From Caulobacter ginsengisoli (lineage in GTDB: Bacteria; Pseudomonadota; Alphaproteobacteria; Caulobacterales; Caulobacteraceae), in NCBI RefSeq assembly GCF_030814835.1, contig NZ_JAUSVS010000007.1:1-64000 (forward strand): a stretch of 64,000 bases of DNA, written 5' to 3'. Each line of letters opens with the position of its first letter. Within the stretch, counting starts at the first letter, position 1. Below, one piece after another: positions 1-8,887 of the stretch. Both the position numbers and the translations under genes were made by a program. Below the pieces are notes generated by a model that made no database searches, had not been told where the DNA came from, and saw only the letters and a list, made by a program, of their open reading frames with translations.

Positions 1-1
1 C

Positions 2-58
2 GTCATCGCCGCCAACAGCATCCTCAAGCACCAGCAGCCTTGGGCCAAACCCACTTGA
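2..58 (+). CDS. C-terminal end of an unidentified CDS (5' truncated by window)
   Basis: Eighteen codons in frame 2 read VIAANSILKHQQPWAKPT and end at TGA. The codon choice is GC-rich and plausible, and a short intergenic repeat follows the stop directly, as it does after other genes here. Too little is visible to name a family. It could also be non-coding sequence that happens to be open, so confidence is low. Confidence 0.35.
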   Translation, partial: VIAANSILKHQQPWAKPT

Positions 59-71
59 CCCAATACAGTCG

Positions 72-94
72 CCCGCTTTCGCGGGGATGAGCGG
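72..94. repeat. Single arm of the CCGCTCATCCCCGC repeat family
   Basis: This is one copy of the arm sequence CCGCTCATCCCCGCGAAAGC (read on the minus strand) that recurs near 20.6, 20.9, 41.5 and 41.6 kb. The arm contains a small hairpin with a CCCGC/GCGGG stem. It lies 3' of both moaC and the partial upstream gene, so it could also act as a weak bidirectional terminator. The second arm is not present on this side of the window edge. Confidence 0.6.
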
Positions 95-104
95 AGGTAG
101 GGGA

Positions 105-575
105 TTAGCCCCGCACCCAGTCCCCAGACTTGCCGCCGGTCTTGCTGACCAGCCGCACCGCCTCGATGGTCATGCCCTTATCGGCGGCTTTCAGCATGTC
201 GTAGAGGGTCAGGCAGGCCACTGAGACGGCTGTCAGCGCCTCCATCTCCACCCCGGTCGGGCCGGTGGTTTTGACCCGCGCCGTCACCGCCAGACCCCCC
301 TCGCAGGGCTCGACCGCCACGGCGACCTTGGACAGGGCCAGCGGGTGGCAGAGCGGGATCAGGTCAGACGTCTTCTTGGCCGCCATCACCCCGGCCAGTT
401 CGGCGGTGGCCAGCACCTCGCCCTTCTTGCCCGAGCCCGACAGGGCCAGTTCGCGGGTCTCGGCCGACATCGTCACCCGCCCCTCGGCGACCGCCTCGCG
501 GACCGTCGAGGGCTTGTCGGAGACGTCGACCATGCGGGCCCGGCCCTCGGCGTCGATGTGGGTGAGGCGGCTCAT
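105..575 (-). CDS. moaC: Cyclic pyranopterin monophosphate synthase MoaC
   Basis: This 156-residue protein has the usual MoaC length. MoaC acts in the cytoplasm with MoaA and converts 3',8-cyclo-7,8-dihydro-GTP into cyclic pyranopterin monophosphate, the first stable intermediate of molybdenum cofactor synthesis. The sequence carries the family signatures: IPLCHPL with the conserved His, [13 protein letters not shown] in the middle, and [10 protein letters not shown] followed by GGKSG near the end, with the conserved Lys and Asp. It is the last gene of a minus-strand run moaA-moaD-moaE-moaB-moaC. Its ATG overlaps the end of moaB by 4 bases, which implies translational coupling. Confidence 0.97.
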   Translation of the reverse strand: MSRLTHIDAEGRARMVDVSDKPSTVREAVAEGRVTMSAETRELALSGSGKKGEVLATAELAGVMAAKKTSDLIPLCHPLALSKVAVAVEPCEGGLAVTARVKTTGPTGVEMEALTAVSVACLTLYDMLKAADKGMTIEAVRLVSKTGGKSGDWVRG

Positions 576-1111
576 TGTTCGTTCAGGCGCGGCATCAGCT
601 CGACCATGTTGCAGGGCCGGTGGCGGCTGTCGAGTTGGGCGGCGATGACCTTGTCCCAGCCGTCCTTCACCGCCCCGTTCGAGCCCGGCAGGCAGAAGAC
701 GAAGACCCCGTCGATCAGCCCGGCCGTGGCCCGGGACTGCAGGGTCGAGAGGCCCACCGACTGGTAGCTGACCATGTGGAAGACCACGGCGAAACCGTCG
801 ATGGTCTTGGAGAACAGCGGCTCGATGGCTTCCGGCGTCACATCGCGGCCGGTCAGGCCGGTGCCGCCGGTGGTGACAATGGCGTCGACCTCGCCGCTGG
901 TGGTCCAGGCCTTCACCCGGGCCCGGATTTCCTCGACATCGTCGCGGACCACGGCGCGGCCGGCCAGCACATGGCCCGCCGCCTCGACCCGGCCGGCCAG
1001 GATGGCGCCGGAGGTGTCGCTCTCCTCGTCGCGGGTGTCGGAAATGGTCAGCACCGCCACCCGCACGGGGGTCAGGGTGAGGGTGTCGTCGATACGGCCG
1101 CCGGGGGTCAT
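572..1111 (-). CDS. moaB: MoaB/Mog family molybdopterin-binding protein
   Basis: This is a protein of 179 residues if translation starts at the ATG that overlaps the moaE stop (ATGA). An in-frame start 7 codons upstream is possible but would extend further into moaE. The fold is the MoaB/MogA Rossmann-like domain, recognised by [15 protein letters not shown] near the start and [16 protein letters not shown] in the middle. Mog proteins adenylate molybdopterin before metal insertion. Several MoaB paralogues are reported to lack this activity, so the exact role is uncertain. Its place inside a complete moa operon supports a cofactor-pathway function. Confidence 0.9.
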   Translation of the reverse strand: MTPGGRIDDTLTLTPVRVAVLTISDTRDEESDTSGAILAGRVEAAGHVLAGRAVVRDDVEEIRARVKAWTTSGEVDAIVTTGGTGLTGRDVTPEAIEPLFSKTIDGFAVVFHMVSYQSVGLSTLQSRATAGLIDGVFVFCLPGSNGAVKDGWDKVIAAQLDSRHRPCNMVELMPRLNEQ

Positions 1112-1566
1112 GAGGTCTCCTTGGTATCCCACCGGCTGGCGTCGGCCAGGTCGGCGGCTGTGGGTTCGATCCAGCGTTCGCCGGCCGGACCGCGCTCCTT
1201 CTTCCAGAAGGGGGCGCGGCTCTTCAAATAGTCCATCAGGTGATCGCAGGCCTCGAAAGCGGCTCTACGATGAGCGGCGGCCGTGGCGACGAAGACGATG
1301 GCCTCGCCCGGGGCGATGGGGCCGGTGCGGTGGACGATCAGCAGGTCGTCGAGCCCGAACCGTTCGGCCGCCGCCTGGGCGATCCGGCCGATCTCGGCGT
1401 CGGTGAAGCCGGGATAGGCGTCCAGCTCCAGGGTGGTCGTGGCGCCGGCCTCGGCGCGAGCCAGGCCGGTGAAGCTGACCACCGCGCCCGTCTCCGACCG
1501 GCCGACGCTGAAGGCGGTCAGCAGGGCGCCGGGATCGAACGGCTCGGTCTGCAGGAAGACGCTCAT
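1108..1566 (-). CDS. moaE: Molybdopterin synthase catalytic subunit MoaE
   Basis: A 152-residue protein using the ATG that begins [14 protein letters not shown] longer version starting 6 codons earlier would overlap moaD by 11 bases and add residues atypical of the family. MoaE forms a heterotetramer with MoaD and transfers two sulfurs to cyclic pyranopterin monophosphate to make molybdopterin. Visible signatures are VSFTGLAR near residue 30, [10 protein letters not shown] in the middle, and the active-site segment RAPFWKKE with its conserved lysines. It lies 7 bases after moaD and overlaps moaB by 4 bases. The three genes look co-translated. Confidence 0.95.
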   Translation of the reverse strand: MSVFLQTEPFDPGALLTAFSVGRSETGAVVSFTGLARAEAGATTTLELDAYPGFTDAEIGRIAQAAAERFGLDDLLIVHRTGPIAPGEAIVFVATAAAHRRAAFEACDHLMDYLKSRAPFWKKERGPAGERWIEPTAADLADASRWDTKETS

Positions 1567-1573
1567 CCGCCGC

Positions 1574-1792
1574 TCATCCCCCACTCATTGGAGGCAGGAA
1601 GGCGACTTCGGACGCGGCGGTCAGGGCCATGTCGCCGCGCACAATGGCCTTGTCGACGGCGGCCTGAATGCCGGGCCCTTCGACGAGGTCGCCAAGCGCG
1701 GCTCTAAGCGCCGAGAGGGATGCCGCCTCGATGATCCGCTCACGCCAGCCGGCGGCGTCGGCCAGCCGGCCGAACAGCAGCACCCGCGCCAT
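1574..1792 (-). CDS. moaD: Molybdopterin synthase sulfur-carrier subunit MoaD
   Basis: This is a 72-residue ubiquitin-like protein that starts MARVLLFGRLADAAG, one base after the moaA stop. The longer open frame upstream overlaps moaA and is not used. The C-terminus is MSGG: the terminal Gly-Gly is the site that is adenylated and thiocarboxylated, so the protein can serve as sulfur donor to MoaE. Length and terminus are exactly as expected. It sits between moaA and moaE in the minus-strand operon. Confidence 0.94.
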   Translation of the reverse strand: MARVLLFGRLADAAGWRERIIEAASLSALRAALGDLVEGPGIQAAVDKAIVRGDMALTAASEVAFLPPMSGG

Positions 1793-1793
1793 C

Positions 1794-2813
1794 TCAGCCG
1801 CCCGTCGTGGACATGTGCCGCCCCACGGCGGTCCGGCCGATCTGGAAGTCGTGGCCCTGTGGCTTCGCATCCACCGCCGCGCGGATGGCCGCCACCAGGT
1901 CGGCGTCGTCGGCCCCGGCCCGGATCACCGCCCGCAGGTCGCTGGCGTCCTCGCGGCCCAGGCAGCTGTGCAGCGTGCCGGTGCAGGTCAGCCGGACCCG
2001 GTTGCAGGCCTCGCAGAAATTGTGGCTGAGCGGGGTGATCAGGCCCAGCCGCCCGCCGGTCTCCTCGACCCGCACATAGCGGGCCGGCCCGCCGGTGGTC
2101 AGCGGCAGGTCGGTCAGGGTCCAGTAGCTGGAGAGTTCCTGCCGGACCTCGGTCAGCGACAGGAACTGGTCGGTGCGGTCGGCCTCGATCTCGCCCAGCG
2201 GCATGGTCTCGATCAGGGTGATGTCGCAGCCCCGCCCGTGCGCCCACTGGATCAGGGCCGGCAGCTCGGCGGCGTTGTCCTGGGCCAGGGCGACGGTGTT
2301 GATCTTGATGGCGATCCCAGCGGCCTGGGCCGCGTCGATCCCGGAAACGACCTGGGTCAGGTTGCCGCCGCGCGTCAGCCGGGCGAAGAGGTGCGGGTTG
2401 AGGGTGTCCAGCGAGACATTGATCCGCTTGACGCCAAACCTGGCCAGGTCCGGCGCGAACTGGGCCAGCCGGGTGCCATTGGTGGTCAGGGTCAGCTCGT
2501 CCAGGGCGCCCGAGCGCAGGTGGCGCGACAGGCCCTCCACCAGGCTCATGAAGCCCTTGCGCACCAGCGGCTCGCCGCCGGAGAGCCGCAGCTTGCGCAC
2601 CCCCAGCCCGACGAAGGCCGAGGCGATACGGTCCAGTTCCTCGAGGGTCAGCACCTCCGCCTTGGGCAGGAAGGTCATCTTCTCGGCCATGCAGTAGACA
2701 CAGCGCAGGTCGCAGCGATCGGTGACCGAGACCCGCAGATAGGTCACGGTTCGTCCGAACCCGTCGATCAGGGCCGGCCGCTCTTGCGTGGAGGTGGCGT
2801 CTTGAGGCGTCAT
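1794..2813 (-). CDS. moaA: GTP 3',8-cyclase MoaA (radical SAM)
   Basis: A 339-residue radical SAM enzyme that cyclises GTP as the first step of molybdenum cofactor synthesis. The N-terminal cluster motif is [11 protein letters not shown], with Cys34, Cys38 and Cys41 binding the SAM-cleaving 4Fe-4S cluster. A second cluster motif [14 protein letters not shown], followed by SCLG, lies near residues 270-287. The protein ends in Gly-Gly (STTGG), the conserved tail that MoaA inserts into its own active site. It is the first gene of the moa operon. Only 29 bases separate its start from a divergent GTG start, so the promoters must be very compact or lie within coding sequence. Confidence 0.97.
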   Translation of the reverse strand: MTPQDATSTQERPALIDGFGRTVTYLRVSVTDRCDLRCVYCMAEKMTFLPKAEVLTLEELDRIASAFVGLGVRKLRLSGGEPLVRKGFMSLVEGLSRHLRSGALDELTLTTNGTRLAQFAPDLARFGVKRINVSLDTLNPHLFARLTRGGNLTQVVSGIDAAQAAGIAIKINTVALAQDNAAELPALIQWAHGRGCDITLIETMPLGEIEADRTDQFLSLTEVRQELSSYWTLTDLPLTTGGPARYVRVEETGGRLGLITPLSHNFCEACNRVRLTCTGTLHSCLGREDASDLRAVIRAGADDADLVAAIRAAVDAKPQGHDFQIGRTAVGRHMSTTGG

Positions 2814-2842
2814 GCGGGTTCTAGAATAGGGATTAAGACGGC

Positions 2843-3397
2843 GTGGCGACAGGGCCTCTCGAAGCGATCGTGCTGGCGGCGGGCCTGGGCGCCCGCTTCG
2901 GCGGCGGTAAGCTGACTTCGCCGTACCAGGGCGGGCAGTTACTGGACGGCGCGATCCAGGCGGCCTTGATGGCCCCGGTGCGGTCGGTGCGGGTGGTGAC
3001 CGGCCATGACGCGGAAGCGGTCGCGGCGACGGCCCGGCGGCTGGGCGCGGTCGAGATCGTCCACGCCGAGCGGCACGCCGAGGGGATGGCGGAGTCGCTG
3101 AAGGCGGGGATCGCCAGCCTGCCGGGCGATACGGCGGGGGTGTTCGTGTTCCTTGGGGATATGCCGGCTGTGCCTGCCGACATGGCGGCGAAGCTGGCGG
3201 CGGCGCTGGGCGCGGCGGATGCGGCGGCGCCGGTCTGCGACGACCGCAGGGGCCACCCGGTCCTGCTGTCGGCGCGGCTGTTCCCGGCGCTGATGACGCT
3301 CACCGGCGACCAGGGCGCGGGCCGGCTGCTCAAAGACAACATCGCCCTGGTTCCGACGGAGGACCACGGGGTGCTGTTCGACGTGGACACCCCCTAA
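2843..3397 (+). CDS. MocA/MobA-like molybdenum cofactor nucleotidyltransferase
   Basis: This 184-residue GTG-started protein belongs to the MobA-like NTP-transferase family. It shows [14 protein letters not shown] at residues 10-23 (nucleotide-binding loop with the signature Lys), [12 protein letters not shown] in the middle (metal-binding Asp) and [16 protein letters not shown] further on. The RGHP signature and the missing MobA-specific features point to MocA (CTP:molybdopterin cytidylyltransferase) or a CoxI-type partner rather than MobA. It is divergent from moaA, which fits the pathway. The preference for CTP or GTP cannot be read from the sequence with certainty. Confidence 0.85.
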   Translation: MATGPLEAIVLAAGLGARFGGGKLTSPYQGGQLLDGAIQAALMAPVRSVRVVTGHDAEAVAATARRLGAVEIVHAERHAEGMAESLKAGIASLPGDTAGVFVFLGDMPAVPADMAAKLAAALGAADAAAPVCDDRRGHPVLLSARLFPALMTLTGDQGAGRLLKDNIALVPTEDHGVLFDVDTP

Positions 3398-3400
3398 GCT

Positions 3401-3554
3401 CCCTTCCTCCTCGATGGAGGAAGGGTTGGGGATGGTGGTGGCGGCACAGCGCTTCCGGAAGCTTGCGGGGTGGCGACCACGCCTCCCCACGCCTCACGCC
3501 CAGGCTCCGAGCGCACACCACCAACCCTGCCCTTCCTCCATCGAGGAGGAAGGG
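3401..3554. repeat. 154-bp palindromic intergenic element, copy 1 of 4
   Basis: The element begins CCCTTCCTCCTCGATGGAGG and ends with the inverted version of the same sequence. Each end is also its own hairpin (CCTTCCTCC/GGAGGAAGG around TCGAT). The core is GC-rich and conserved with copies at 30266, 47263 and 52987. This copy starts 4 bases after a stop codon and ends 11 bases from the next convergent stop. It carries no ORF, so it looks like a small non-autonomous repeat that may double as a terminator. Confidence 0.9.
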
Positions 3555-3564
3555 TTCTCCATTG

Positions 3565-6411
3565 CTACTTCGGCTTCCTGAGCGTCGGGCTGTCGAGGTC
3601 CAGCTCGCCCAGCGGAATGACGTCCGCCCCATCCAACGCCGGCCCCATCGTGTCCTTGAACAGCTTGAGATCCCCGACCACGATCACGCTCGCATTCGCC
3701 GGGTTGAAGACGTCGGCGGCGAAGGCCTGGACCTGGGCGGGGGTGACCGCGTCGACTTTGGCCGTGTAGACTTGGATCTCCTTCAGATCGATGCCGTAGA
3801 TCGCCAGATCGCCAAGGATGTTGGCCAGGCCATCGGTCGTGGCCAGGTCGCGGCCGTAGCCGCCGATCAGCACCGACTTGCGGGCCGCCAGTTCGTCGGC
3901 CGTCGGCGGAGCGCCGCCCAGCCGGGTCATCTCGCCCTTGATCAGGGTGACGACCTCAGGGGCGGTCGGGTTCTTGGTCGAGGTGCTGGCCGAGAAGCCG
4001 CCGACGCCGCGGCGCGGCGAGAGGCTGGAATTGGCGCCATAAGCCAGGCCGCGCTTGACCCGGATCTCCAGGTTCAGACGCGCCGAGTAGCCGCCGCCCA
4101 GCACCGTGTTGGCCACGATGCCCTCATAATAGCGGGGATCGCTGCGCAGGATGCCGCGCTTGGCCACCACCACGCTGGCCTGGCCGGCGTTGGGCATGTC
4201 GACGATCACCGTCCGCGGCGCGGGTACGGCCCCGCCCTTGGGCGCGGCGGGCAGCGGGCTGGCGGGGGCCTTCCAGTTCCCGAACGCCTTTTCGGCCAGG
4301 GCGAAGCCCTGCTCGGGCGTGATGTCGCCGGTGATCACCAGGATGGCGTTGTCGGGCCGCCAGTAGAGGCCGTGCTGGGCGATCAGGTCCGCTCGACCGA
4401 TTTGCTTGAGGCTGGCCGCGGTGCCGCCGGCCGGGTGGCCGTAGGGGCTGCCCGAATAGATGACCGGGGCGACCACGAAGCCGGCGATCGAACCGGGGCG
4501 CTTATAGGCCACGGCCAGGCCGTCCAGGTCCTGGTCGCGGACGCGGTCCAGTTCCTCCTGGTCGAAGACCGGGTTGCGAACCACGTCGGCCATGATGTCC
4601 ATGGCGGGCGCCAGCTTGTCGGGCATGACATTGAGCGTCACCGACGAGGATTCCCAGCCGGCCCCGGCCCCCAGGTTGGCGCCCAGGGCCTCGGTCTGCA
4701 GGGCGATCTGGGTGGCGCTGCGGGTCTTGGTGCCCTCGGTCAGCAGGTCGGCCAGGACGTTGGCGGTCCCGGCCAGGCCTTGGGCGTCGGAGGCGGCGCC
4801 GACCTTGACGGTCAGATCGACGGTGACCAGCGGCAGGTCGCTGGAGCGGGCGACGATGACCCGCAGGCCGTTGGCCAGCACCTTTTCCGACGGGGTCGGC
4901 AGGCTGGGCGAGACGGCCTTGCCCAGGGCCGGCGGCGCCTGACGCTCGCCCTCGGGGGCGAGAGAGAAGGTCTGGCCGGTGAAGGGCTTGGACTCCACCT
5001 TGGGCGGCGGGGGGCTGAGGACCGAGGTGTCGCCGGCCGGCCGCTGGCTCTCATCCTGGTAGCGGACCACCACCAGGCGGTCGTCGGCCAGGTATTTGGC
5101 GGCCACGCGCTGGACGTCGGCGGCGGTCACCGCCTGCAGGGCGGCGATGTCGCTGTTGGCGCGGTCGGCCGAACCCTCGGTGCGGATGGCGTCGCCCAGC
5201 ACGAAGGCGCGGCCGTCGATGGTCTCGCGCTGGCGCACGGCGTCGGCGACCAGGCCCGTCTTGGCCTTGGCCAGCTCGGCCGCGTCAACCGGCTTGGCGC
5301 GCAGCTTGGCGACCTCGGCGCGCAGGGCCTTCTCGCCCTCGTCGAGGGTGTGGCCCGACGCCATCACGGCGCCGACATAAAAGAGGCCCGGCTGGGCCCG
5401 GGTGTCGGACGAGGAGAAGGCCTCGGCGGCAATCTGCTGGTCATAGACCAGGCTGTTGTAGAGGCGGCTGGACTTGCCGCCCGAGAGGATGGAGTCCAGC
5501 ACGGTCAGGGCCGGGGCGTCCGGGTCGTTGGCGGCCGGGCCGAGCCAGGTGATGGCGAGCGCCGGCAGCGGCACGTTGGGCGCATAGCCGTTGACGGTGC
5601 GCGGACCGCCGGTGCGCGGCGGTTCCTTGACGGTGACGGCCGGCATCGGGGTGGCGGGGTTTTTCAGGGGTGCGAAATACTTGTCGACCCAGGCGTTGAG
5701 CTGCGCCTCGTCGAAGTTGCCGACGATGATCAGGGCGGCGTTGGACGGCCGGTAGTAGGTCTCGTGGAAGGCCCGCACGTCATCGAGCGTGGCGGCTTCC
5801 AGCTCGTCGATCGAGCCGATGCCCGAGCGGCGATAGGGGTGGACCTGGAAGCTGGCCGACGGGATCAGCAGGCGGAAGAAGCGGCCGTAGGGATCGCCCA
5901 GCACCCGCTGGCGCAGCTCCTCCTCGACCACGGCCCGCTCGGACTTGAAGTCGGCCTCGTCGACGACCAGCGAGCCCAGCCGCTGGGATTCGGCCCACAG
6001 CAGCCGCTCCAGGTTGTTGGACGGGACCACCTCGTAATAGGCGGTGGTGTCGTCGGCGGTGAAGGCGTTGTTGAAGCCGCCGACATCCTCGGTCATGCGG
6101 TCGAAGCTCTCGGCCGGCAGGTCCTTGGTGGCCTTGAACATCAGGTGTTCGAAGAGGTGGGCGAAGCCCGAGCGGCCCTCCGGATCGTCCTTGGAGCCGA
6201 CCCCGTACCAGACCTGAACGGTGACGTTCGGCGTGGTGCGGTCCAGCGAATAATAGACGTGCAGGCCGTTGGGCAGCACCCGGTCCTTGAACTTGATCGG
6301 CGGCACGGTGGCGGCGGCGGGCGCGGCCGGCTTGGCCAGCACGATGGTCGCCGGGGCCAGGGCGGCGGTCGACAGGAAGAGGGCGAGGGCTAGGCCGCGA
6401 AACGGGGACAT
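3565..6411 (-). CDS. Tandem-domain M16 family zinc metallopeptidase (exported)
   Basis: A 948-residue protein starting at MSPFRGLALALFLS, which makes a good signal peptide ending near VLA. A start 34 codons upstream would bury that signal. It has two M16 halves of about 450 residues each. The first carries the inverted zinc motif HLFEH (His85, Glu88, His89) and the downstream glutamate stretch ERAVVEEEL. The second half (around KVLANGLRVIVARS) lacks HxxEH and looks like the structural half of a one-chain peptidase. It probably degrades peptides in the periplasm. It lies divergent from the exported protein at 6540. Confidence 0.93.
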   Translation of the reverse strand: MSPFRGLALALFLSTAALAPATIVLAKPAAPAAATVPPIKFKDRVLPNGLHVYYSLDRTTPNVTVQVWYGVGSKDDPEGRSGFAHLFEHLMFKATKDLPAESFDRMTEDVGGFNNAFTADDTTAYYEVVPSNNLERLLWAESQRLGSLVVDEADFKSERAVVEEELRQRVLGDPYGRFFRLLIPSASFQVHPYRRSGIGSIDELEAATLDDVRAFHETYYRPSNAALIIVGNFDEAQLNAWVDKYFAPLKNPATPMPAVTVKEPPRTGGPRTVNGYAPNVPLPALAITWLGPAANDPDAPALTVLDSILSGGKSSRLYNSLVYDQQIAAEAFSSSDTRAQPGLFYVGAVMASGHTLDEGEKALRAEVAKLRAKPVDAAELAKAKTGLVADAVRQRETIDGRAFVLGDAIRTEGSADRANSDIAALQAVTAADVQRVAAKYLADDRLVVVRYQDESQRPAGDTSVLSPPPPKVESKPFTGQTFSLAPEGERQAPPALGKAVSPSLPTPSEKVLANGLRVIVARSSDLPLVTVDLTVKVGAASDAQGLAGTANVLADLLTEGTKTRSATQIALQTEALGANLGAGAGWESSSVTLNVMPDKLAPAMDIMADVVRNPVFDQEELDRVRDQDLDGLAVAYKRPGSIAGFVVAPVIYSGSPYGHPAGGTAASLKQIGRADLIAQHGLYWRPDNAILVITGDITPEQGFALAEKAFGNWKAPASPLPAAPKGGAVPAPRTVIVDMPNAGQASVVVAKRGILRSDPRYYEGIVANTVLGGGYSARLNLEIRVKRGLAYGANSSLSPRRGVGGFSASTSTKNPTAPEVVTLIKGEMTRLGGAPPTADELAARKSVLIGGYGRDLATTDGLANILGDLAIYGIDLKEIQVYTAKVDAVTPAQVQAFAADVFNPANASVIVVGDLKLFKDTMGPALDGADVIPLGELDLDSPTLRKPK

Positions 6412-6539
6412 GCGGGAAGAGCTCCTGAACGGGGAGGCGGACCCTAGCAGAGGCGCGCGGAAGTGAAACCTTACAGGTCTGTCATGCTTTACCGCCGGCC
6501 TTGACGGGGTCATGCTCGGCCCGAACAGGGGAGGCTGTC

Positions 6540-7265
6540 ATGAAATCCAGGACGTTGCTGGCGGCGGGGACCGCCCTGATGCTGGCGCTGAGCGCCACCG
6601 GACCGGGCCAGGCCCAGTCCAACAGCGTCGACGAGATCGTCGTCACCGGCTCCAAGCTCAACGAATACGACGCCACCGAGACGCCGCAGGTGGCGGTGAT
6701 CCACCGGGCCGACAACCTGATCATCCAGGTCAAGGTGGTCTGCGACACCCGCGAGAAGGGCCAGCGGCTGGAGGAGCTGAAGGCCACCATCCGCAACGTG
6801 CTGAAGGAGGCGGCCAAGGACCCGCGCATCGACCTCGGCCAGGACAGCGACGAGATCATCGGTGGCTTCGACGAGAGCCTGCTGGACGAGATGATCCTGC
6901 CCGACGGCAAGCCCGACTCCAGCTATGCCAGCTTCATCGTCAAGACCAGCATCGCCAAGGACGACACCTACCGCACCGCCACGGGCCGGTTGGAGTCGTT
7001 CATCAAGCGGGTGGGCAAGGTCGGCCGCACCGAGATCCTTGCGGTGGGCGGCTTCGAACTGACCCTGATCGGCCCGGCCCAGTACCGCCCCGCCGTCATC
7101 GCCGCCATCGCCGAGGACGCCCGCAAGTCGGCCGCCGCCTTCGGCCCCGACTACCAGGTCAAGGCCATCGGGCTGGAGCACAGCCTGGCTTGGTACCGGG
7201 CCGGCCCGCTCGACCTGGCGCTCTATATTCCCTACCGGCTGGAGATCAGCCCGCTCGGCAAATAG
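6540..7265 (+). CDS. Exported protein of unknown function, distantly SIMPL-like
   Basis: A 241-residue protein starting at MKSRTLLAAGTALML, preceded by GGGGAGG 7 bases upstream. The signal peptide ends near GQA. The mature protein begins with SVDEIVVTGSKLNEYD, a segment like the start of many TonB receptor plugs, but no barrel follows. The rest alternates helices and strands (for example QVKVVCDTREKGQRLEELKA and YRPAVIAAIAEDARKSAAAF). This is reminiscent of SIMPL/DUF541 proteins, but the match is too weak to assert. It ends directly against the convergent gene at 7266: the two stop codons are adjacent. Confidence 0.75.
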   Translation: MKSRTLLAAGTALMLALSATGPGQAQSNSVDEIVVTGSKLNEYDATETPQVAVIHRADNLIIQVKVVCDTREKGQRLEELKATIRNVLKEAAKDPRIDLGQDSDEIIGGFDESLLDEMILPDGKPDSSYASFIVKTSIAKDDTYRTATGRLESFIKRVGKVGRTEILAVGGFELTLIGPAQYRPAVIAAIAEDARKSAAAFGPDYQVKAIGLEHSLAWYRAGPLDLALYIPYRLEISPLGK

Positions 7266-8873
7266 CTATGGGGAAGTGAGCCGCCCCGCATAGGCGAAGA
7301 CCACGCCCAGCCACGGGTGGGCGATCATCACCCGGAAGCGGTAGACGCCATCGCGCTCGAAGCTGCGGGCCCGCACCCGCGGCGCCCAGCGGCGGGGCAG
7401 TGGCAGCGGACCCAGCCGCCAGCCGTCGAGCCGCCAGGTGAAGCCGGCCGCGTCGGGATCCAGGCGAATGCGGAAACTGATCGGGCCCGCCGTCTCCTCG
7501 AAGGCGCCAGGGTCGTCCGGGCAGGGGGTGATGCGGCTGGCGAACCGGCCCGAACCGAAGCGGCGGACCCAGGCTTCTCCGTAAGGGTGCGGGACGATCT
7601 CGACCACGGCGGGATGGCGGCCATTGGCGGGCAGCCCCAGGACGGCGCGGACCAGGGCCGCGAGGCCGGCTGAACCTCGGGCCAGGGTGGTCCCCTCGGC
7701 GCGGATGGGCGTCAGACCGGCGTGCATGGCCCGAACGGTCGGCGGCAGGCGTTCGTAGCCCGGGCCCAGCGCGCCCGGGACCAGACCCCGGGCTTCGGGC
7801 CAGCTCACATCCAGGCGGGTATGGATGCAGTTGAACCGCAGCTGCGCCAGGATGGCGTCCAGGGTCGGCGGACCCGGAACGCCGTCGAGCAGACCGCGCA
7901 GTACGGCGGCGGCCGGCGCGGCCGGGGTTGAGGGCCCCTCGCCCGGCTCGGCCCAGAGCGACCAGCGGGCCAGGACCGCCCGGCCTTCCGCATCACGGCC
8001 GGCGGCCTGGACGACCATGCCGCCAAGGTCGCTGGCCCCCAGGGTCAGCAGGCCGGTCAGCCGCCAGAGCAGCGGGGTCAGGCTCGTCAGGCTGCGGACG
8101 ACGCCCAACCGCACCAGCCAGACCCCCAGCCACAGTCCCCAGACCCCGACCGGCGATTCCACCCCGGCGCGGAAAATGGCCGAGTCCTTCGGCGCCTGCC
8201 GGGCGGGCATGGCGTCGAGGTCGGGCACGTCGGCCAGCACGACCCAACGATTTCCCATGAACGGAAACCGCAGGCGGACCGGGCCGCTCCAACCCGGCCG
8301 CGTCGTCCAGCGGCCGGCCTCGAACAGCCGCACCGGCCGGCCGGCCCAGGCCAGGATGGCGGCCATGGCCGAGCGGCCGCGCGGGGCCTGGCCTCCGGGC
8401 GAGATGGCGGCGCTGACGGCGTCGATAGCGGTCCAGCCGGCGGTCATCCGCGCCAGGGCCGCCTGGCTGAGGGTCGGGGTCGAGCTGGCGCCGGCCATGG
8501 CGGTCAGGCCGGTCGGCGGACGGACCGCCGCCGCGAACCCGGCGACGAAATCCCGGCCGTCGGCCAGGTCGACATAGTGAGCCCCTGCGGCCAGGGCGGC
8601 GAGCGGCAGGCGGTAGTCGGAAGACTGGAACGGCCCGGCGGCGTCGACCACGGCCCAGGGCTTCAGCGCGGCCAGACCCTCCGGCGCGGTGCGGTCGAAG
8701 ACGGCGGTCTCGACGCTGGCCGGGCCGTCGAGGCGGGCGGCCAGGGCTTGCAGCGGTTCAAGCCGCCGCGCCGCCAGCACCAGGGTCGCGTCCGGCCAGC
8801 GGACGATCATCCGCGCCAGCCGCTCGCCGAACACGCCGGTGGCGCCGATGAGCAGGATGCGGTGGCTCGGCAT
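7266..8873 (-). CDS. Saccharopine-dehydrogenase-like Rossmann protein with C-terminal DUF4166
   Basis: A 535-residue protein. Residues 5-25 (ILLIGATGVFGERLARMI) form an NAD(P)-binding Rossmann turn of the saccharopine dehydrogenase type, followed by VVDAAGPFQ. Hydrophobic segments lie around residues 245-285 (GVWGLWLGVWLVRLGVV). The last 170 residues match the pattern of DUF4166 domains (PHPYGEAWVRRFGSGRF and SFERDGVYRFRVMIAHPW). The substrate is unknown. Proteins of this architecture are annotated as saccharopine-dehydrogenase-like, but lysine metabolism is not implied. It may be transcribed with the esterase gene just upstream on the same strand (14-base gap). Confidence 0.82.
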   Translation of the reverse strand: MPSHRILLIGATGVFGERLARMIVRWPDATLVLAARRLEPLQALAARLDGPASVETAVFDRTAPEGLAALKPWAVVDAAGPFQSSDYRLPLAALAAGAHYVDLADGRDFVAGFAAAVRPPTGLTAMAGASSTPTLSQAALARMTAGWTAIDAVSAAISPGGQAPRGRSAMAAILAWAGRPVRLFEAGRWTTRPGWSGPVRLRFPFMGNRWVVLADVPDLDAMPARQAPKDSAIFRAGVESPVGVWGLWLGVWLVRLGVVRSLTSLTPLLWRLTGLLTLGASDLGGMVVQAAGRDAEGRAVLARWSLWAEPGEGPSTPAAPAAAVLRGLLDGVPGPPTLDAILAQLRFNCIHTRLDVSWPEARGLVPGALGPGYERLPPTVRAMHAGLTPIRAEGTTLARGSAGLAALVRAVLGLPANGRHPAVVEIVPHPYGEAWVRRFGSGRFASRITPCPDDPGAFEETAGPISFRIRLDPDAAGFTWRLDGWRLGPLPLPRRWAPRVRARSFERDGVYRFRVMIAHPWLGVVFAYAGRLTSP

Positions 8874-8887
8874 CCGCCCCCTCTACA

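Noticed and set aside
3463..6393. 976-residue plus-strand open frame
   Set aside because: It is the antisense shadow of the M16 peptidase gene. It shows no domain, has a Gly/Arg/Gln-rich composition typical of reversed GC-rich codons, and the minus-strand gene has clear motifs.
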